A stretch of 64,000 bases of DNA from Symbiodinium natans (lineage: Eukaryota; Sar; Dinophyceae; Suessiales; Symbiodiniaceae). Both the position numbers and the translations under genes were made by a program. Location of the stretch: the NCBI GenBank assembly GCA_905221605.1, contig CAJNDS010002690.1:712531-776530 (forward strand). Direction: 5' to 3'. Below are positions 1-9,734 of this stretch, piece after piece (positions within the stretch are counted from its first letter, which is position 1; each line of letters begins with the position of its first letter). Under the pieces are notes generated by a model that worked only from the letters and a program-made list of their open reading frames with translations, was not told the origin of the DNA and searched no databases.

Positions 1-45
1 AAGAAGTCACAAGCTGGACCCCGCAGCCCAAATCCTTAACCTCAG

Positions 46-87
46 AGCCGCCACCACGACAAGCCAAAGGCGGAAGCCCTTAAGCTT
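46..87 (+). CDS. Candidate exon, unknown protein
   Basis: A short open segment follows an AG and ends at a GTAAACCC donor. It reads SRHHDKPKAEALKL and is non-repetitive, unlike its telomere-repeat surroundings. Function is not recognisable and the gene would extend off the left edge of the window. Confidence 0.3.
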
Positions 88-94
88 GTAAACC

Positions 95-345
95 CTAATC
101 TTCAGGTTTAGGGTTAGGGTTTAGGGTTTAGGGTTTAGGGTTTAGGGTTTAGGGTTTAGGAAGTAGGAAGTTTAGGGTTTAGGGTTTAGGCTTTAGGGTT
201 TAGGGTTTAGGGTTAAGCTCCTACATCCTAAACCAAGCCCTTTGCCTTATAAATCAACCCTAAGGTTTATCAACCCTAAGGTTTAGGGGTTTACGGTTTA
301 GGGTTTAGGGTTTAGGGTTTAACCCTAAGGTTGATCAACCCTAAG
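95..345. repeat. Interstitial telomeric repeat, mixed orientation
   Basis: (TTTAGGG)n tracts with degenerate units and short CCCTAAG stretches in the opposite sense. No coding content is seen. Confidence 0.9.
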
Positions 346-427
346 TTGGGATGTTCCCCCTTATACTACCAGTCCTTAGTAGGGAGTTTTACCAAGGACG
401 GCTCGTATAAGGGGTAACATCCCAACT
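345..427. mobile_element. Family 4 TIR element
   Basis: An imperfect palindrome: CCCCCTTATACTA plus AGTCCTTAGTAGGG on the left, and AAGGACGGCTCGTATAAGGGG plus AACATCCCA on the right. Similar copies lie at 38300-38360, 48030-48158 and 56940-57035. Non-autonomous; no ORF. Confidence 0.6.
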
Positions 428-485
428 TGTAAGACCCCAAGCCTTCCAAGGGTATAAGTGCATGGTCCCTTGATATTGGTCCCTG

Positions 486-945
486 ACCTTCCTTGAAGGG
501 TTCTGAAGTATTAGGGTTTAGGGTTTAGGGTTTAGGGTTTAGGGTTTAGGGCTTAGGGTTTAGGGTTTAGGGTTCTGAAGTATGGGCCCGTGGTTGGCGT
601 AGGGCATGTCAAGCTTATATCAGGGCTTCCAAGCCAGGGGTTCAGGTGGTTGCCCGAAGGCCTTCTAAAGTCTTTGCGCTGTAAACGTTAATGCGTGTAA
701 GCACGTGTCCTTATGAGCCCTAGACCTCATAAACCCCTCAACCCCTAAACCCTAAACCCCCCTCAACCCCCTAAACCTTAAACCCCACTGAACCCTGAGC
801 CCCTTCAACCTCTAAACCCTCAACCCCTTCAACCCCCTCCAACCCCGAAACCCTAAACCCCTTCAACTCCCTTCAGCTCCCTTCAACTCCCTTCAACTCC
901 CTTCAACCCCTAAACCCTAAACCACAAAACCCAAAACCCCAAGAC
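486..945. repeat. Degenerate telomeric repeats and CCCTTCAA-type tracts
   Basis: TTTAGGG tract at about 510-575, then a family 7-like fragment (GAAGTATGGGCCCGTGG), then CCCCTTCAAC/CCCTAAAC units to 945. No supportable exon. Confidence 0.7.
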
Positions 946-951
946 CCACAG

Positions 952-1017
952 GCAGGAAGACCCCTGCAGCCCTGGTCCTGAGGCCCTTTTTGGGGGGCGG
1001 CTGTGGGGTCTCTTCGG
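952..1017 (+). CDS. Candidate exon, unknown protein
   Basis: Acceptor GACCCACAG, then 22 open codons reading QEDPCSPGPEALFGGRLWGL and beyond, ending at a G|GTTCAGGG donor where a telomere-variant array starts. A CCCTAAA-rich stretch lies upstream and TTCAGGG downstream. No family recognised. Confidence 0.45.
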
Positions 1018-1175
1018 GTTCAGGGCTTTAGGGTTCAGGGTTTAGGGTTTATGGTTCAGGGTTTAGGGTTCAGGACTTTAGGGTTCAGGGTTTAGGGTTC
1101 AGGGTTTAGGGTTCAGGGTTCAGGGCTTTAGGGTTCAGGGTTGAGGGTTTAGGGTTCTAGGGTTTTAGGGTGTCG
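1016..1175 (+). repeat. TTCAGGG/TTTAGGG alternating array
   Basis: Alternating TTTAGGG and TTCAGGG units, a variant telomeric tract immediately 3' of an exon-like segment. Confidence 0.85.
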
Positions 1176-1194
1176 GGGTGTTAATGGTTCAAGT

Positions 1195-1359
1195 GGGGGG
1201 GGGGGGGGGGGCCTGGGCAGGGGTGCTCTTAAAGCTTGGAAAATATCCGGGTTTTAGGGGTCTGTGTGGATGCAGCAGTGTGGGCATTCGGGCTAGGAGT
1301 GGATCCTAAGGCCTCTACCCTACACTTTTTTTTTTTTTTGGGGGGGGGGGGGGGGGGGT
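1195..1359 (+). repeat. Two poly-G tracts
   Basis: Pure G runs of roughly 17 bases (about 1195) and T13-G18 (about 1327-1359). The segment between them is unremarkable. Confidence 0.8.
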
Positions 1360-1707
1360 AATTTAAGTCCCGCCCGAACCGTTCAGGGCTTAGGGCTTTG
1401 TACCTAGGAAGCTCAAGGGATTAAGACTCGTAGCCCTAAGGGTGTACCCTAAAGGTTTCCCTTATTTTCCCTTGATATACTAAGGCCCTTTACCTCTACT
1501 GCCTTGAGGATCTTAAAAAGTGTCCCCAAACCCAAGAACGGCAAGGGTCCAAGGTACAGCCCTAATTTCAGAGTGTATATTCACGGGTTCCCTACCACCC
1601 CCCTATAGATCCCCTAAACCCTAAATCCTAAACCCTAAACCCTAAACCCTAAACCGTGTGCCGGGTTTGTTCTTAGGGTCTAGGGACTCGGGTGACTCGC
1701 GGTAGCA

Positions 1708-1818
1708 ATGGTCGAAGCTGCTGTCGCCATGAGCACCCTCCTCCCCAAACATCCCGCGACCCCTGACTCCCCTACAGCCCTGAAAGCCTTGAGAGCCCCA
1801 AAGGCCCCTAAACCCTAA
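1708..1818 (+). CDS. Candidate first exon, 36-codon open frame
   Basis: ATG opens a frame MVEAAVAMSTLLPKHPATPD and onward, running until a CCCTAAA tract supplies the stop at 1816. Ala/Pro-rich and non-repetitive. The true exon would end before the repeat; no clear GT donor was chosen. The opposite strand also has an 84-codon ORF (1642-1896) that crosses repeats and looks like a shadow. Confidence 0.35.
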   Translation: MVEAAVAMSTLLPKHPATPDSPTALKALRAPKAPKP

Positions 1819-2353
1819 ACCATAAACGCCAAGCCCTAGACGCCACCCTGAAATTGAAGTTCCATTTCGGCCTCGTGCCAGGCGTCCGGAGAACACAGTG
1901 GCGGGCTTTGTTTTTTTGTTTGTAGGCTGTTCAGGTTAAGATGTTTTGGTTCTGTAAACACTATCCATACCCAATCAATAAAGAGTGGGATTTGACGGTG
2001 ACTTATCTTAAGGTCAAGGGGTAATTAGGGTGGTAAACATACATGAAGAGACGTACACATGGTAGGGACAGATGTTAAAAGTTGAATCTGTGTTAGGGAA
2101 GTCTTGGTTATGCTTACATAGGGAGTGTATGAGGACGATCTTGGCTGATCTTAGTAGTTCTCTTGGCTCCTGTGTGCAAACCCGAGCCTCCTAGCCCATA
2201 AAGCCTTGCATGAGCAAGGAAGTTGCCTCTGCTTAGTGTTCAGCTCGGCCCTAAACCGTACACTCCTAAACCCCGAGCCCTAAGCACGTGTTTAGGGTCT
2301 AGGGTTTAGGGTCTAGGGTGGAGTTCACGGGCTGGGATGTTGCTTGCCTGCAG

Positions 2354-2402
2354 CACGCCGCCGTGGCTCCTTGATTGGGGCATATAGAGCCGAAGGCTTC
2401 GG
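2354..2402 (+). CDS. Candidate exon, unknown protein
   Basis: Acceptor GCCTGCAG and donor G|GTTTAGGG enclose 49 bases reading RRRGSLIGAYRAEGF. The donor is the first unit of an eight-unit TTTAGGG array. Function unknown. Confidence 0.45.
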
Positions 2403-2462
2403 GTTTAGGGTTTAGGGTTTAGGGTTTAGGGTTTAGGGTTTAGGGTTTAGGGTTTAGGCCTA
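2402..2462 (+). repeat. (TTTAGGG)8 telomeric tract
   Basis: Eight near-perfect units starting directly at the proposed splice donor. Confidence 0.95.
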
Positions 2463-2495
2463 GGGTTTTCAGGGCTGAAAGGGTTTAAGGCAAAG

Positions 2496-2605
2496 CCCGA
2501 GCCTTTTGTAACACCAAGCACTTGATCCTTGCTGAGATATGTGGAACTTTGTTCTCCAGCTCCCGGCCAACAGTCAACAACCCCGATTACCTTCGAGCAC
2601 TGTAG
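2496..2605 (+). CDS. Candidate terminal exon, unknown protein
   Basis: After an AG at 2495, about 36 open codons reading through HLILAEICGTLFSSSRPTVN to a TAG at 2603-2605. Composition is protein-like (amphipathic, mixed) and no repeat lies inside. No family recognised. Confidence 0.5.
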
Positions 2606-2666
2606 CTAAACTAAACCGCCCTGTAATCCTGAACCCTGAAACGACTTCACCTCCCTTTCGTGCAAG

Positions 2667-2730
2667 TTGACACCGAAGGTGAACGCCCGGAAAGCTTCAT
2701 GTCAGCTGTGGGGGCAGAGGCTGCAAACGG
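2667..2730 (+). CDS. Candidate exon, unknown protein
   Basis: Polypyrimidine acceptor (CTCCCTTTCGTGCAAG) and donor CGG|GTTTAGGG. The frame reads DTEGERPESFMSAVGAEAAN. Acidic and non-repetitive. Confidence 0.5.
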
Positions 2731-2890
2731 GTTTAGGGTTTTCTTGGGCCCTTTGGCTAGTTCCTGTTTGGGTAATTACTCCACGTTCTTATTCCATCTT
2801 ACAAGCCATGACTAAGTAGGTACCCCTCAACCCTAAACCCTAAAACTGCCCTAAACCCCAAACCCTAAACCCTAAACCCCCCAAACCCAA

Positions 2891-2985
2891 ATGGGCTACC
2901 GTGGGCCCGTGTTTATTGCTTCTGGGTACGACCGGCGCTTCGTAGAGCAACAGGCGGATAGAGAACCTCGGCAGTTTCTTGGGAG
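2891..2985 (+). CDS. Candidate first exon, unknown protein
   Basis: ATG then MGYRGPVFIASGYDRRFVEQ and about 12 more residues, open until TTTTAGGG repeats begin. A CCCTAAA tract lies upstream and TTTAGGG downstream. No canonical GT donor is evident at the 3' edge; a GA donor (GGGA|GATTTT) is possible. Confidence 0.45.
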
Positions 2986-2987
2986 AT

Positions 2988-3075
2988 TTTAGGGTTTAGG
3001 GTTTAGGGTTTAGGGTTCAGGGTTCAGGGTTTTAGGGTTTTAGGGTTTAGGTTTTAGGGTTTAGGGCTTAAGAGG
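2988..3075 (+). repeat. Telomeric tract with variants
   Basis: TTTAGGG, TTCAGGG and TTTTAGGG units following the exon candidate at 2891-2985. Confidence 0.9.
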
Positions 3076-3165
3076 ACCATATACCAGGCATAATTCCCTT
3101 TTTGGGTTTGAAGAGGACCATATTTGGGAATATTGTTTCAGCCGGGTTTTTCAGGGCCATCCTAG
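3075..3165. mobile_element. Family 6 element fragment
   Basis: Contains GAGGACCATA twice and ends CAGGGCCATCCTAGG. The same pattern (AAGAGGACCATAT...AAGGGCCATCC) recurs at 36290-36365, 50840-50905 and 61680-61900. Confidence 0.5.
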
Positions 3166-3331
3166 GAAACTTCAAGCGTTGGCTGTGTAAAGTTTGAAGC
3201 AAGTGCCACCTTCCCCTGTGGAGTGGGTACCATTTGTAGAGTGTGGGTGCGTGGGTGCGCGGGTGGCTTACTTGGGACCCTCTTTACCTACAGTTTTCTG
3301 GGTTATGCCTACTAGCTAAGGGTAGTTACTA

Positions 3332-3415
3332 CTAAACCCTAAACCCTAAACCCTAAACCCTAAACCCCAAACCCCAAACCCCAAACCCTAAACCCTAAAC
3401 CCTAAACCCCTCAAC
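3332..3415 (-). repeat. (CCCTAAA)n telomeric tract
   Basis: About 12 units in CCCTAAA sense, ending ten bases before the acceptor of the exon at 3425. Confidence 0.95.
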
Positions 3416-3424
3416 CTGGGAAAG

Positions 3425-3493
3425 CCCGAGAGCCCTTCCAAGCGGCGCAAGGCCTCGCCTGCAGCCAACGACCCGCCAAGCAGCGCGGCCGAG
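3425..3493 (+). CDS. Exon, unknown protein (basic, Pro/Ser-rich)
   Basis: AG|CCC...GAG|GTATGG borders enclose exactly 23 codons, phase 0 to 0, reading PESPSKRRKASPAANDPPSS and AAE. The KRRK cluster could be a nuclear-localisation-like stretch. GC-rich between telomeric tracts of opposite sense. It joins in phase to the exon at 3646. Confidence 0.6.
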
Positions 3494-3645
3494 GTATGGG
3501 TTTAGGGTTTAGGGTTTAGGGTTTAGGGTTTAGGGTTTAGGGTTTAGGGTTTAGGGTTTAGGGTTTAGGATTCAGGGTTCAGGGTTCAGGGTTCAGGGTT
3601 TAGGGTGTAGGGTGTAGGGTTGAGGGTTTAGGCCAAAACCCTAAG
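3494..3645 (+). other. Proposed telomeric-repeat intron
   Basis: Starts GTATGGGTTTAGGG and ends CCAAAACCCTAAG. Almost the whole 152 bases is (TTTAGGG)n with TTCAGGG and GTGTAGG variants. The flanking exons agree in phase (0/0). Confidence 0.55.
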
Positions 3646-3747
3646 ACCCGGGACAATGTTGAACTTTCACTTGAGCGGGTTTTGCATTGTAGCATCGGCA
3701 CAGCTACGCCCTTGTATTTCCTGTTTGTAAAGGAAATTCTTCATTGA
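3646..3747 (+). CDS. Terminal exon, unknown protein
   Basis: Thirty-three codons then TGA, starting in phase 0 after AG. It begins TRDNVELSLERVLHCSIGTA and ends in a hydrophobic stretch (LYFLFVKEILH). It would be the C-terminus of the gene containing 3425-3493. Family unknown. Confidence 0.55.
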   Translation, partial: TRDNVELSLERVLHCSIGTATPLYFLFVKEILH

Positions 3748-3749
3748 CT

Positions 3750-4220
3750 AGTTTGCTAGGAACACGGTGGCAAGAAGGGTTGAGGCTTTAGGTTTAGGGT
3801 CAAGGGTTTAGGATGCGCGATTGATTGTACTACGCCCCGTAGCTGGCCAGGGAATGAGGACGTGCACTGCTGCCCAATGGGAAGTTTGGCTTGGGGTATG
3901 GGGTCTGCTATAGCCCTCGTAGGAATTGGGTTGTGTTTTTTATTGGTATAAAGCCCAAGAGAAAATTAAAGAGATCTGTTGTTATGAAGGTTCTAAGGGG
4001 AGTATCGTCTAGGGTTAACTGTGGCCTAAACCCTAAACCCTAGACCCTAAACCCTAAACCCTAAACCCTAAACCCCAAACCCTAAACCCTAAACCCTAAA
4101 CCGGGTTTAGAGTTTAGGGTTTAGGGTGGAGAAATCTGAGATTCTTCCTTCAAGTTTAAATCAGCGCAGTTTGGAGGGCCGGGAAGGGGGGGAGGGGGGT
4201 GGGGCTGGGTGCGATCTCTA
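3750..4220. repeat. Degenerate unique sequence plus facing telomeric tracts
   Basis: Includes CCCTAAA (4028-4100) followed at once by TTTAGGG (about 4104-4125), a head-to-head palindrome of telomeric repeats. No convincing exon except a weak open frame near 3856-3952. Confidence 0.7.
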
Positions 4221-4221
4221 G

Positions 4222-4285
4222 ATTGCGCCGCCGTCAGGAAGAGCAGGTGGAAGAGGCGGACGGCGAGGAACGGCCGAAGCAGTGA
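4222..4285 (+). CDS. Candidate terminal exon (acidic tail)
   Basis: Acceptor CGATCTCTAG then LRRRQEEQVEEADGEERPKQ and TGA. Highly charged, a typical C-terminal tail. Another frame is also open here, so the frame is not certain. Confidence 0.45.
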
Positions 4286-4694
4286 ACAACACAAGTCGGC
4301 TTCCGAACGGACGCATGTCCTCTGTTTGAGAACTCACCTTGGTGACTAAATGAACCCTAACAGGGTGTATGGTTCATGTACCTAAATAGGAATTATAGAA
4401 GTTTGAAGTATATGACCCCAAATTTAGGGTTCAACCCGCCCCCAAGGTTTACTGCAAAGCTGAAAGGCCCGAATGGGGTCCTTGGGTTTAGGGTTTAGGG
4501 CCTCTTCAGGCAGGTGTTTTACCTGATGCTAGGGTTCGGGTTGTTTTTTTGGTTTCGCGGCCCATGTGCACCCCACACCCCTGAACCCTTAAACCCCATA
4601 CGGCAGGTTTTTTTGTTTTTTTTTTGGGGGGGGGGGGGGTTCCGAAACTACGGCTACTTTGGTCGAGACCCTTTTATATGGAATCCTATGTTTG

Positions 4695-4850
4695 TTTGGG
4701 TTTAGGAGTTGGGGTTTAGGGTTTAGGGTTTGGGGCTTAAATTTAGGGTTTAGGGTTTGGGGTTTAAATTTAGGGTTTAGGGTTTGGGGTTTCGGGTTTA
4801 CGGTTTTTGGGGTCTCTTTAGGGTTCCCTTATATAACCCCCCCCCCCCCC
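4695..4850 (+). repeat. Composite telomere-variant array
   Basis: TTTAGGG, TTTGGGG and TTTAAAT units with a repeated 28-base superunit, then a C14 run at about 4838. Confidence 0.8.
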
Positions 4851-5002
4851 CAACATACAGGCTAGAGTTTGCAGCGGGGGTGCAAGCCAAGGATTCCCAG
4901 ACCTTCTTTCTACGCGCTTGGGTTTATCAGTTATAGGTTCAAAAGATTTTGAGACGTAGGGTTTGATTTCTAAAGATTAGCTCCCTCAGCCCTCCGCCCC
5001 CG

Positions 5003-5098
5003 GAGACCCTAAACCCTAAACCCTAAACCCTAAACCCTAAACCCTAAACCCTAAACCCTAAACCCTAAACCCTAGACCCTAAACCCTAAACCCTAAAC
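5003..5098 (-). repeat. (CCCTAAA)n telomeric tract
   Basis: About 13 units, one CCCTAGA variant. Confidence 0.95.
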
Positions 5099-5229
5099 TC
5101 AGCCCTCCCCCCCAAACGGGACATGTCCGGAAGGGAGCCGAGAAGCGGAAGGGATGTTGTATCTTAGCCACAGGCCGCCGCTTTGAGGGCGGCAAATACA
5201 TGTTGAGACCCTACACCCCTAGCAATTCT

Positions 5230-5332
5230 GAAGCCCTTACTTGGAGGTTCCGGGCACTTCTAAGCCCAATTGTAACGTACTGATAAGCGCCCACTTCTAA
5301 TTGAGGTTAGAAGTAGCCCTGAACCTCCATGT
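5230..5332. mobile_element. Family 1 TIR element (short copy)
   Basis: Left end ACTTGGAGGTTCCGGGCACT, right end GCCCTGAACCTCCATGTA, with internal ...CTAATTGAGGTTAGAAGTAG. The ends are mutual inverted repeats. Confidence 0.65.
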
Positions 5333-5679
5333 ATGACTCCACAACCTCAACCCTGAAGCTTTAAAAGGTCGATTTCAAGCTCAAGCCCTTGCAAGCCTTG
5401 TCTGGTTTTACCGGCTTAGGCTTTTGGAATGACTTTGGATTCCGGGTTTAGGGTTAGGGGGGGGGGGGGTACGAAATGTGTGTCATTTTGGGCTTATTTA
5501 TTTACACTATACAGATATATATGTATATATATATATAGCTACACACATTTTTTCCCGGGGGGAGGGCTACTTAGGTCTTCCTTCGTAGTGCTGAGTATCA
5601 GGCATTGTTGCTTGGGCTTTTTAGGGGTCTTGTATCAGGCCCTAAGCCTCATCCCACCGACGCCCTAAGACTCATGACA

Positions 5680-6690
5680 GGGATTAGGGTTTAGGGTTTA
5701 GGGTTTGGGCTTTAGGGTTTAGGGTTTAGGGTTTAGGGTTTAGAAAGGGTTATCCTCGACCCCCAATTGCATTGTCAAGTTTTTGGGGCACCTGATTTTT
5801 AGATGATGCCAACCAGAAGACACACCCTAGACCCTAAACCCTAAACCCTACACCCCAAACCCTAAACCCTAAACCCTAAATGGAACTGCAAGGCGAGTCT
5901 AGGTTGGGTCCGGCGTTGGCCCGAGCTCCCGAAGCCCGAACCATACGCAAGTTTCATGGTCCCTTAGGATGGGCCCTTACTGCAGGAACCCTAAACCCTC
6001 AACCCTCAACCCTCAACCCTCAACCCTAAACCCTAAACCCTAAACCCTAAACCCTAAACCCTAAACCCTAAACCCTAAACCTACCCCGTATATACCCTAG
6101 ACAACCCATGAGCCGATACTTCTGAACCCTACTCCCTCAACCCTAACCCTGAACGCTCGCAGGTTAGGGTTTAGGGTTTAGGGTTTAGGGTTTAGGCTTT
6201 AGGGTTTAGGGTTTAGGGTTTAGGGTTTAGGCTTTAAGTACAGCAGGGGGATCCTATTAACGGACCCCGTTAACGCCCCTTAGCTCTAAACCACAAAACC
6301 CTGAACCCCCTAAACCCAAACTTCACTAAGCTCAACCCTGAACCCCTTCTAGCCCTAATTCAACCCTGAGCCTCTAAGCCCTAAACCCTAAACCCTAAAC
6401 CCTAAACCCTAAACCCCCAAACATCCTCTCCTCTCAGCCCCTTCAAAGCCTTCACCGGCCAAGCGGGTTCACTCCAGCAGCCAAGAGTGCTCTTTAAAGT
6501 CTGCCACCTGGAGGGGTTTAGGGTTTAGGGTTTAGGGTTTAGGGTTTAGGGTTTAATGGGTTTTGGGTTTAGGGTTGAATTAGGTTTAAGGGCTCAAGTT
6601 AGGGTTCCGGGTTTTAGGGCAGTTTAGGGCTTAAGTGCGCGGGGCTTATTGCCCAGGTGCCTTTCTGACCTTGGCCTGGACTTGAAAAGA
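5680..6690. repeat. Run of telomeric tracts, both orientations
   Basis: TTTAGGG at 5680-5742, CCCTAAA at 5828-5880, CCCTCAA/CCCTAAA at 5990-6080, TTTAGGG at 6160-6235, CCCTAAA at 6380-6415, TTTAGGG at 6512-6560. Islands between (5881-5985, 6430-6510) have open frames, including an ATG-started one at 5880, but no secure splice borders. Confidence 0.8.
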
Positions 6691-6734
6691 CGGAACGTGC
6701 GAGTCGGCTGCGGGTGCGCCTCAACCCAAGCAAG
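6690..6734 (+). CDS. Candidate 45-base exon
   Basis: AG|ACG...AAG|GTCTATG encloses 15 codons, TERASRLRVRLNPSK, phase 0 to 0. Basic. Family unknown. Confidence 0.4.
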
Positions 6735-7274
6735 GTCTATGTAACCATATGAAACAAGGTTGATATTTCTGTTATTGGTGAGTGTATATAAGGTTCCTTT
6801 CAATATTGGTGAGTTCCTTGTGGGGGTACAAGAAATGTTTTTTTCCTACTTCATATAGTTCTAAGGTCCCTTAATATAGTTCCTTACCCTCTTTGATGGG
6901 TTCTGATGTATGGGCCCTTTGGTTGTGCAGGGTAGATAAGGGGGTGTATAGGCTGTCCCCTTTCAAAGGTCCCATATGATTATGAAGGGACCCCTAGGAA
7001 TAGTGTATGCCTTGGCCTGAAAGGCGTTCCGAAACACCAGCTTCAGGGCCCAAGTATATACTATATACTTACATTGCAAGCCTAAAGCCGTAAACACGCT
7101 GAACTGCGAGCATATGATTACCAACAAGTATATCTAGCACCGAAGCCCTATTATGAAGCCCTAGAGATGAGGGGCGGGCCTTTACCACATGAACCAGAAC
7201 CCAGTTGAGGGCCCTGCAAATTCTAACCTTTGGTAGGGTTTTAGGGTTTAAAGCCCTACAAGCCAAGCCCCTGC

Positions 7275-7352
7275 ATGATTGCAGCTCCAGAACTGTTTCA
7301 GTGTTTTCGATTGGTTGGGGACCGCCATACCGAGACCTACCCTAATCCCTAA
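7275..7352 (+). CDS. Candidate exon, two open frames
   Basis: ATG frame reads MIAAPELFQCFRLVGDRHTE; an alternative frame after a TTGCAG acceptor reads LQNCFSVFDWLGTAIPRPTL. Both are open up to the CCCTAAA tract, so the frame is unresolved. Confidence 0.3.
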   Translation: MIAAPELFQCFRLVGDRHTETYPNP

Positions 7353-7410
7353 TCCCTAAACCCTAAACCCTAAACCCTAAACCCTAAACCCTAAACCCTA
7401 AAACCCTAAC
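7345..7410 (-). repeat. (CCCTAAA)n telomeric tract
   Basis: About eight units. Confidence 0.95.
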
Positions 7411-7558
7411 CCCAAGGATGAAGCACGAAACGCACTCTATCCTAGGGAGGCGAGGGGTATGGAGGTTACGTACTCTTTCACCACGCCGGAAACAAAGCTT
7501 AAGTCAGCAAGTAGTTTCTGAAGATAAGTGAAGCAGCTCTGCGTAAAGAAGTGTACAC

Positions 7559-7759
7559 ATGATGCACACGACTCCTGAGATGAGTTTGGGAGAGTGGGGG
7601 GGCCATTCCGTCATTCTAGGGTCTAAGTTGCTGTGCCGTGCTTGCTTCTTCCCCAAAAAGACAAGTAGCTCCAGCAATGAGCAAACTCAAATCGCCGCCG
7701 CCGCTGTTGCAAACATCTGCAGCTTCGGAGCTCGCAACACTCAACCCTGGACCCCATAA
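7559..7759 (+). CDS. 66-codon open frame, possible terminal exon
   Basis: ATG to TAA with no telomeric unit inside until the end. Contains CRACFFPKK and a Ser/Ala-rich stretch (SSSSNEQTQIAAAAVANICS). The 3' half looks more exon-like than the 5' half, so the true start may be an acceptor inside it. Confidence 0.4.
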   Translation: MMHTTPEMSLGEWGGHSVILGSKLLCRACFFPKKTSSSSNEQTQIAAAAVANICSFGARNTQPWTP

Positions 7760-7977
7760 AGGGTTTAGGGTTTAGGGGTTTAGTGTTTTTTTAAGCCCCC
7801 CCCCCCCCAAAAAAAGAAAAAAAAAAAGGCCGTGGACCCCCAACCCTCAGCCTCAACGCCGAACTCTAAACTCTGAACCCTCTAAGCCCTCAAGCCTATA
7901 ACCCTAAACCCTAAATCCTAAACCCTAAACCCTATAAGCCTCCAAGCCTATAAGCCCTAAGCAAGGGGTTGACTGAG

Positions 7978-8047
7978 AAAGCAGCGGATTTGCGCGGCAT
8001 GACTGCCCGGCTGCTCCATGGCCGGTCCCCTTCTTTCTGCACTGGAG
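7978..8047 (+). CDS. Candidate exon, unknown protein
   Basis: GAG|AAA start and GAG|GTGGG donor enclose KAADLRGMTARLLHGRSPSF and CTG. A TTTAGGG/TTTGGGG array follows directly. Confidence 0.45.
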
Positions 8048-8195
8048 GTGGGTTTGGGGTTAAGGTTTGGGGTTTAGGGTTTAGGGTTTAGGGTTTAGGG
8101 TTTAGGGTTTAGGGTTTAGGGTTTAGGGTTTAGGGTTAGGGTTTGGGGTTTTAGGGTTTGGGGTTTGGGTTTTGGGTTCGGGGTGAAGGGTCTCT
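8048..8195 (+). repeat. Telomeric tract with TTTGGGG variants
   Basis: About ten TTTAGGG units then TTTGGGG/TTCGGGG forms. Confidence 0.95.
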
Positions 8196-8430
8196 GCAGT
8201 TCGTTGTTGCAACCTTAGATCCGTCCTGGGTTCTTCAGCAGGTTTAGGAATCAGGATTTAGGGTTTCGGCTTGAGGGTTAGTTGGGTTTTCTTTTCCTGG
8301 TGCCAATGTGCCTTACACCCTAAAACTTTAGGGCCAAGGCGTTGAAGGATTTAGCGTTTGGGTAAATTTGTTCACGGCTCTAAGGCGTCTAAAGGGGAGT
8401 GTGGTAGGCGTTTCGGGCTTAAAGGTTCAG

Positions 8431-8615
8431 ACGTGCCAGCTCTCAAGCCCCCAAGCGTGCTCTTGGCGATCACGGGGAACAAGGCGCGCATGCTGCGCGC
8501 CTCGGGGCACTTGCACACAGCGCCGCAGCGCCGTTCACCAGACGGGCGTGACTTGCGACCAGGCAACGGCCTTCATGACCATACACGGCTTCCCGTCCCA
8601 GGCTGGTCGTCATGA
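8431..8615 (+). CDS. Candidate terminal exon, about 61 codons
   Basis: After the TTCAG acceptor the frame reads through LLAITGNKARMLRASGHLHT to a TGA at 8613. Long for a repeat-free island here. A second + frame and a minus frame are also open, so the frame choice is by composition. Family unknown. Confidence 0.4.
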
Positions 8616-8619
8616 CGAT

Positions 8620-9415
8620 CATATGTGTATTTCTCTAAATTAGGGTCCCTTTTTGGGATCCCTTTTTAAAAGGGTGCGGCCTTATAACGGGCACCCAAAA
8701 AGGAGCCTTGATTTAGGAACCTACCCGTATTCCTTTAAACTTTAGGGTTTAGCCCTAACCCCGCAAACCCGGAACCCTAAACTGGCTTCGTCCAGTTGGA
8801 AGCTGGGCGACAATGTCGTCTGCATACGTATATGTATGTGTACATACATGTATATGCTTTGTGTGTTTAGGGTTATGTCGTTGGTTGGTATATAGTTAAT
8901 ACCATCGCCGAAGGAAATCATTAAAACGTCTAAAACAGTCTTTTTGAAAAGTCATCTTCTGAAACAAGGGCTTTCAAAACATCGAACAAAAGTCTGCAAA
9001 AAGTCCTAAAGAGAGTCTCAAACAAAGTCTGGGAAAAGGGTAGAAGAATTCTAAAACATGTCTCGGAGAGAATCTCCTGGAGACCTCCACTCCCCTCCGG
9101 AGACTCTGCCCGAGACTTTTTCTAGACTTTGTTAAGACAATTTCTCGTTTTTTAGACTTTTTTATACGTTTTTCAGACTTTTCTAGTGTTCAGGACTTGT
9201 TGAAGACTTTTTTTAGAGTTGTTGAAAGCCATTGTTTTTGAAGAGGACTTTACAAAAAGACGTTTTAAAACTTTCTATATACGTTTTAGTATTTTCTGGG
9301 ATTCATAGAGTTAGCTAAAGGAAGCCAACCGCAAAGTTTAGGGTTTAACTCGATTCCGATTCCCTACACCTTCCTGAAGTGCCCACGTTAAGCAGGGCTT
9401 CAAGACACAAACCCT
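8620..9415. other. Non-coding unique sequence with T/A-rich simple repeats
   Basis: Contains TACATA/TATGTG microsatellite near 8830-8860 and a purine-to-pyrimidine symmetrical stretch at about 8930-9290: GTCT...AAA units on the left and AGACTTTT units on the right, an imperfect inverted repeat of about 150 bases per arm. No exon seen. Confidence 0.5.
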
Positions 9416-9417
9416 AA

Positions 9418-9542
9418 GCCCTAGACCCTAGACCCTAGACCCTAAACCCTAAACCCTAAACCCTAAACCCTAAACCCTAAACCCTAAACCCTAAACCCTA
9501 AACCCTAAACCCTAAACCCTAAACCCTAAACCCTAAACCCTA
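9418..9542 (-). repeat. (CCCTAAA)17 telomeric tract
   Basis: Long near-perfect array with a few CCCTAGA units at the left end. Confidence 0.97.
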
Positions 9543-9589
9543 CAAAAAGGACGCCTGCCCTTTCGGGACCCTAAGCCGCAGCCCCATAG

Positions 9590-9671
9590 CAGCCCCGAGG
9601 CCAAGGATGGCGAGCGCCTACGCCCGAGCCTCGAGAAGCTACTCAAGGCCCAGATTTGCTGGGAGATGTTG
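9590..9671 (+). CDS. Exon, unknown protein
   Basis: Acceptor CCCCATAG, donor TTG|GTTTGGG. Reads SPEAKDGERLRPSLEKLLKA then QICWEML, a helix-like charged sequence with good coding composition. CCCTAAA upstream, TTTAGGG variants downstream. Confidence 0.6.
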
Positions 9672-9734
9672 GTTTGGGTTTAGGGTTTCGGGTTTAGGGT
9701 TTAGGGTTTAGGGTTTGGGGTTTAGGATTTAGGG

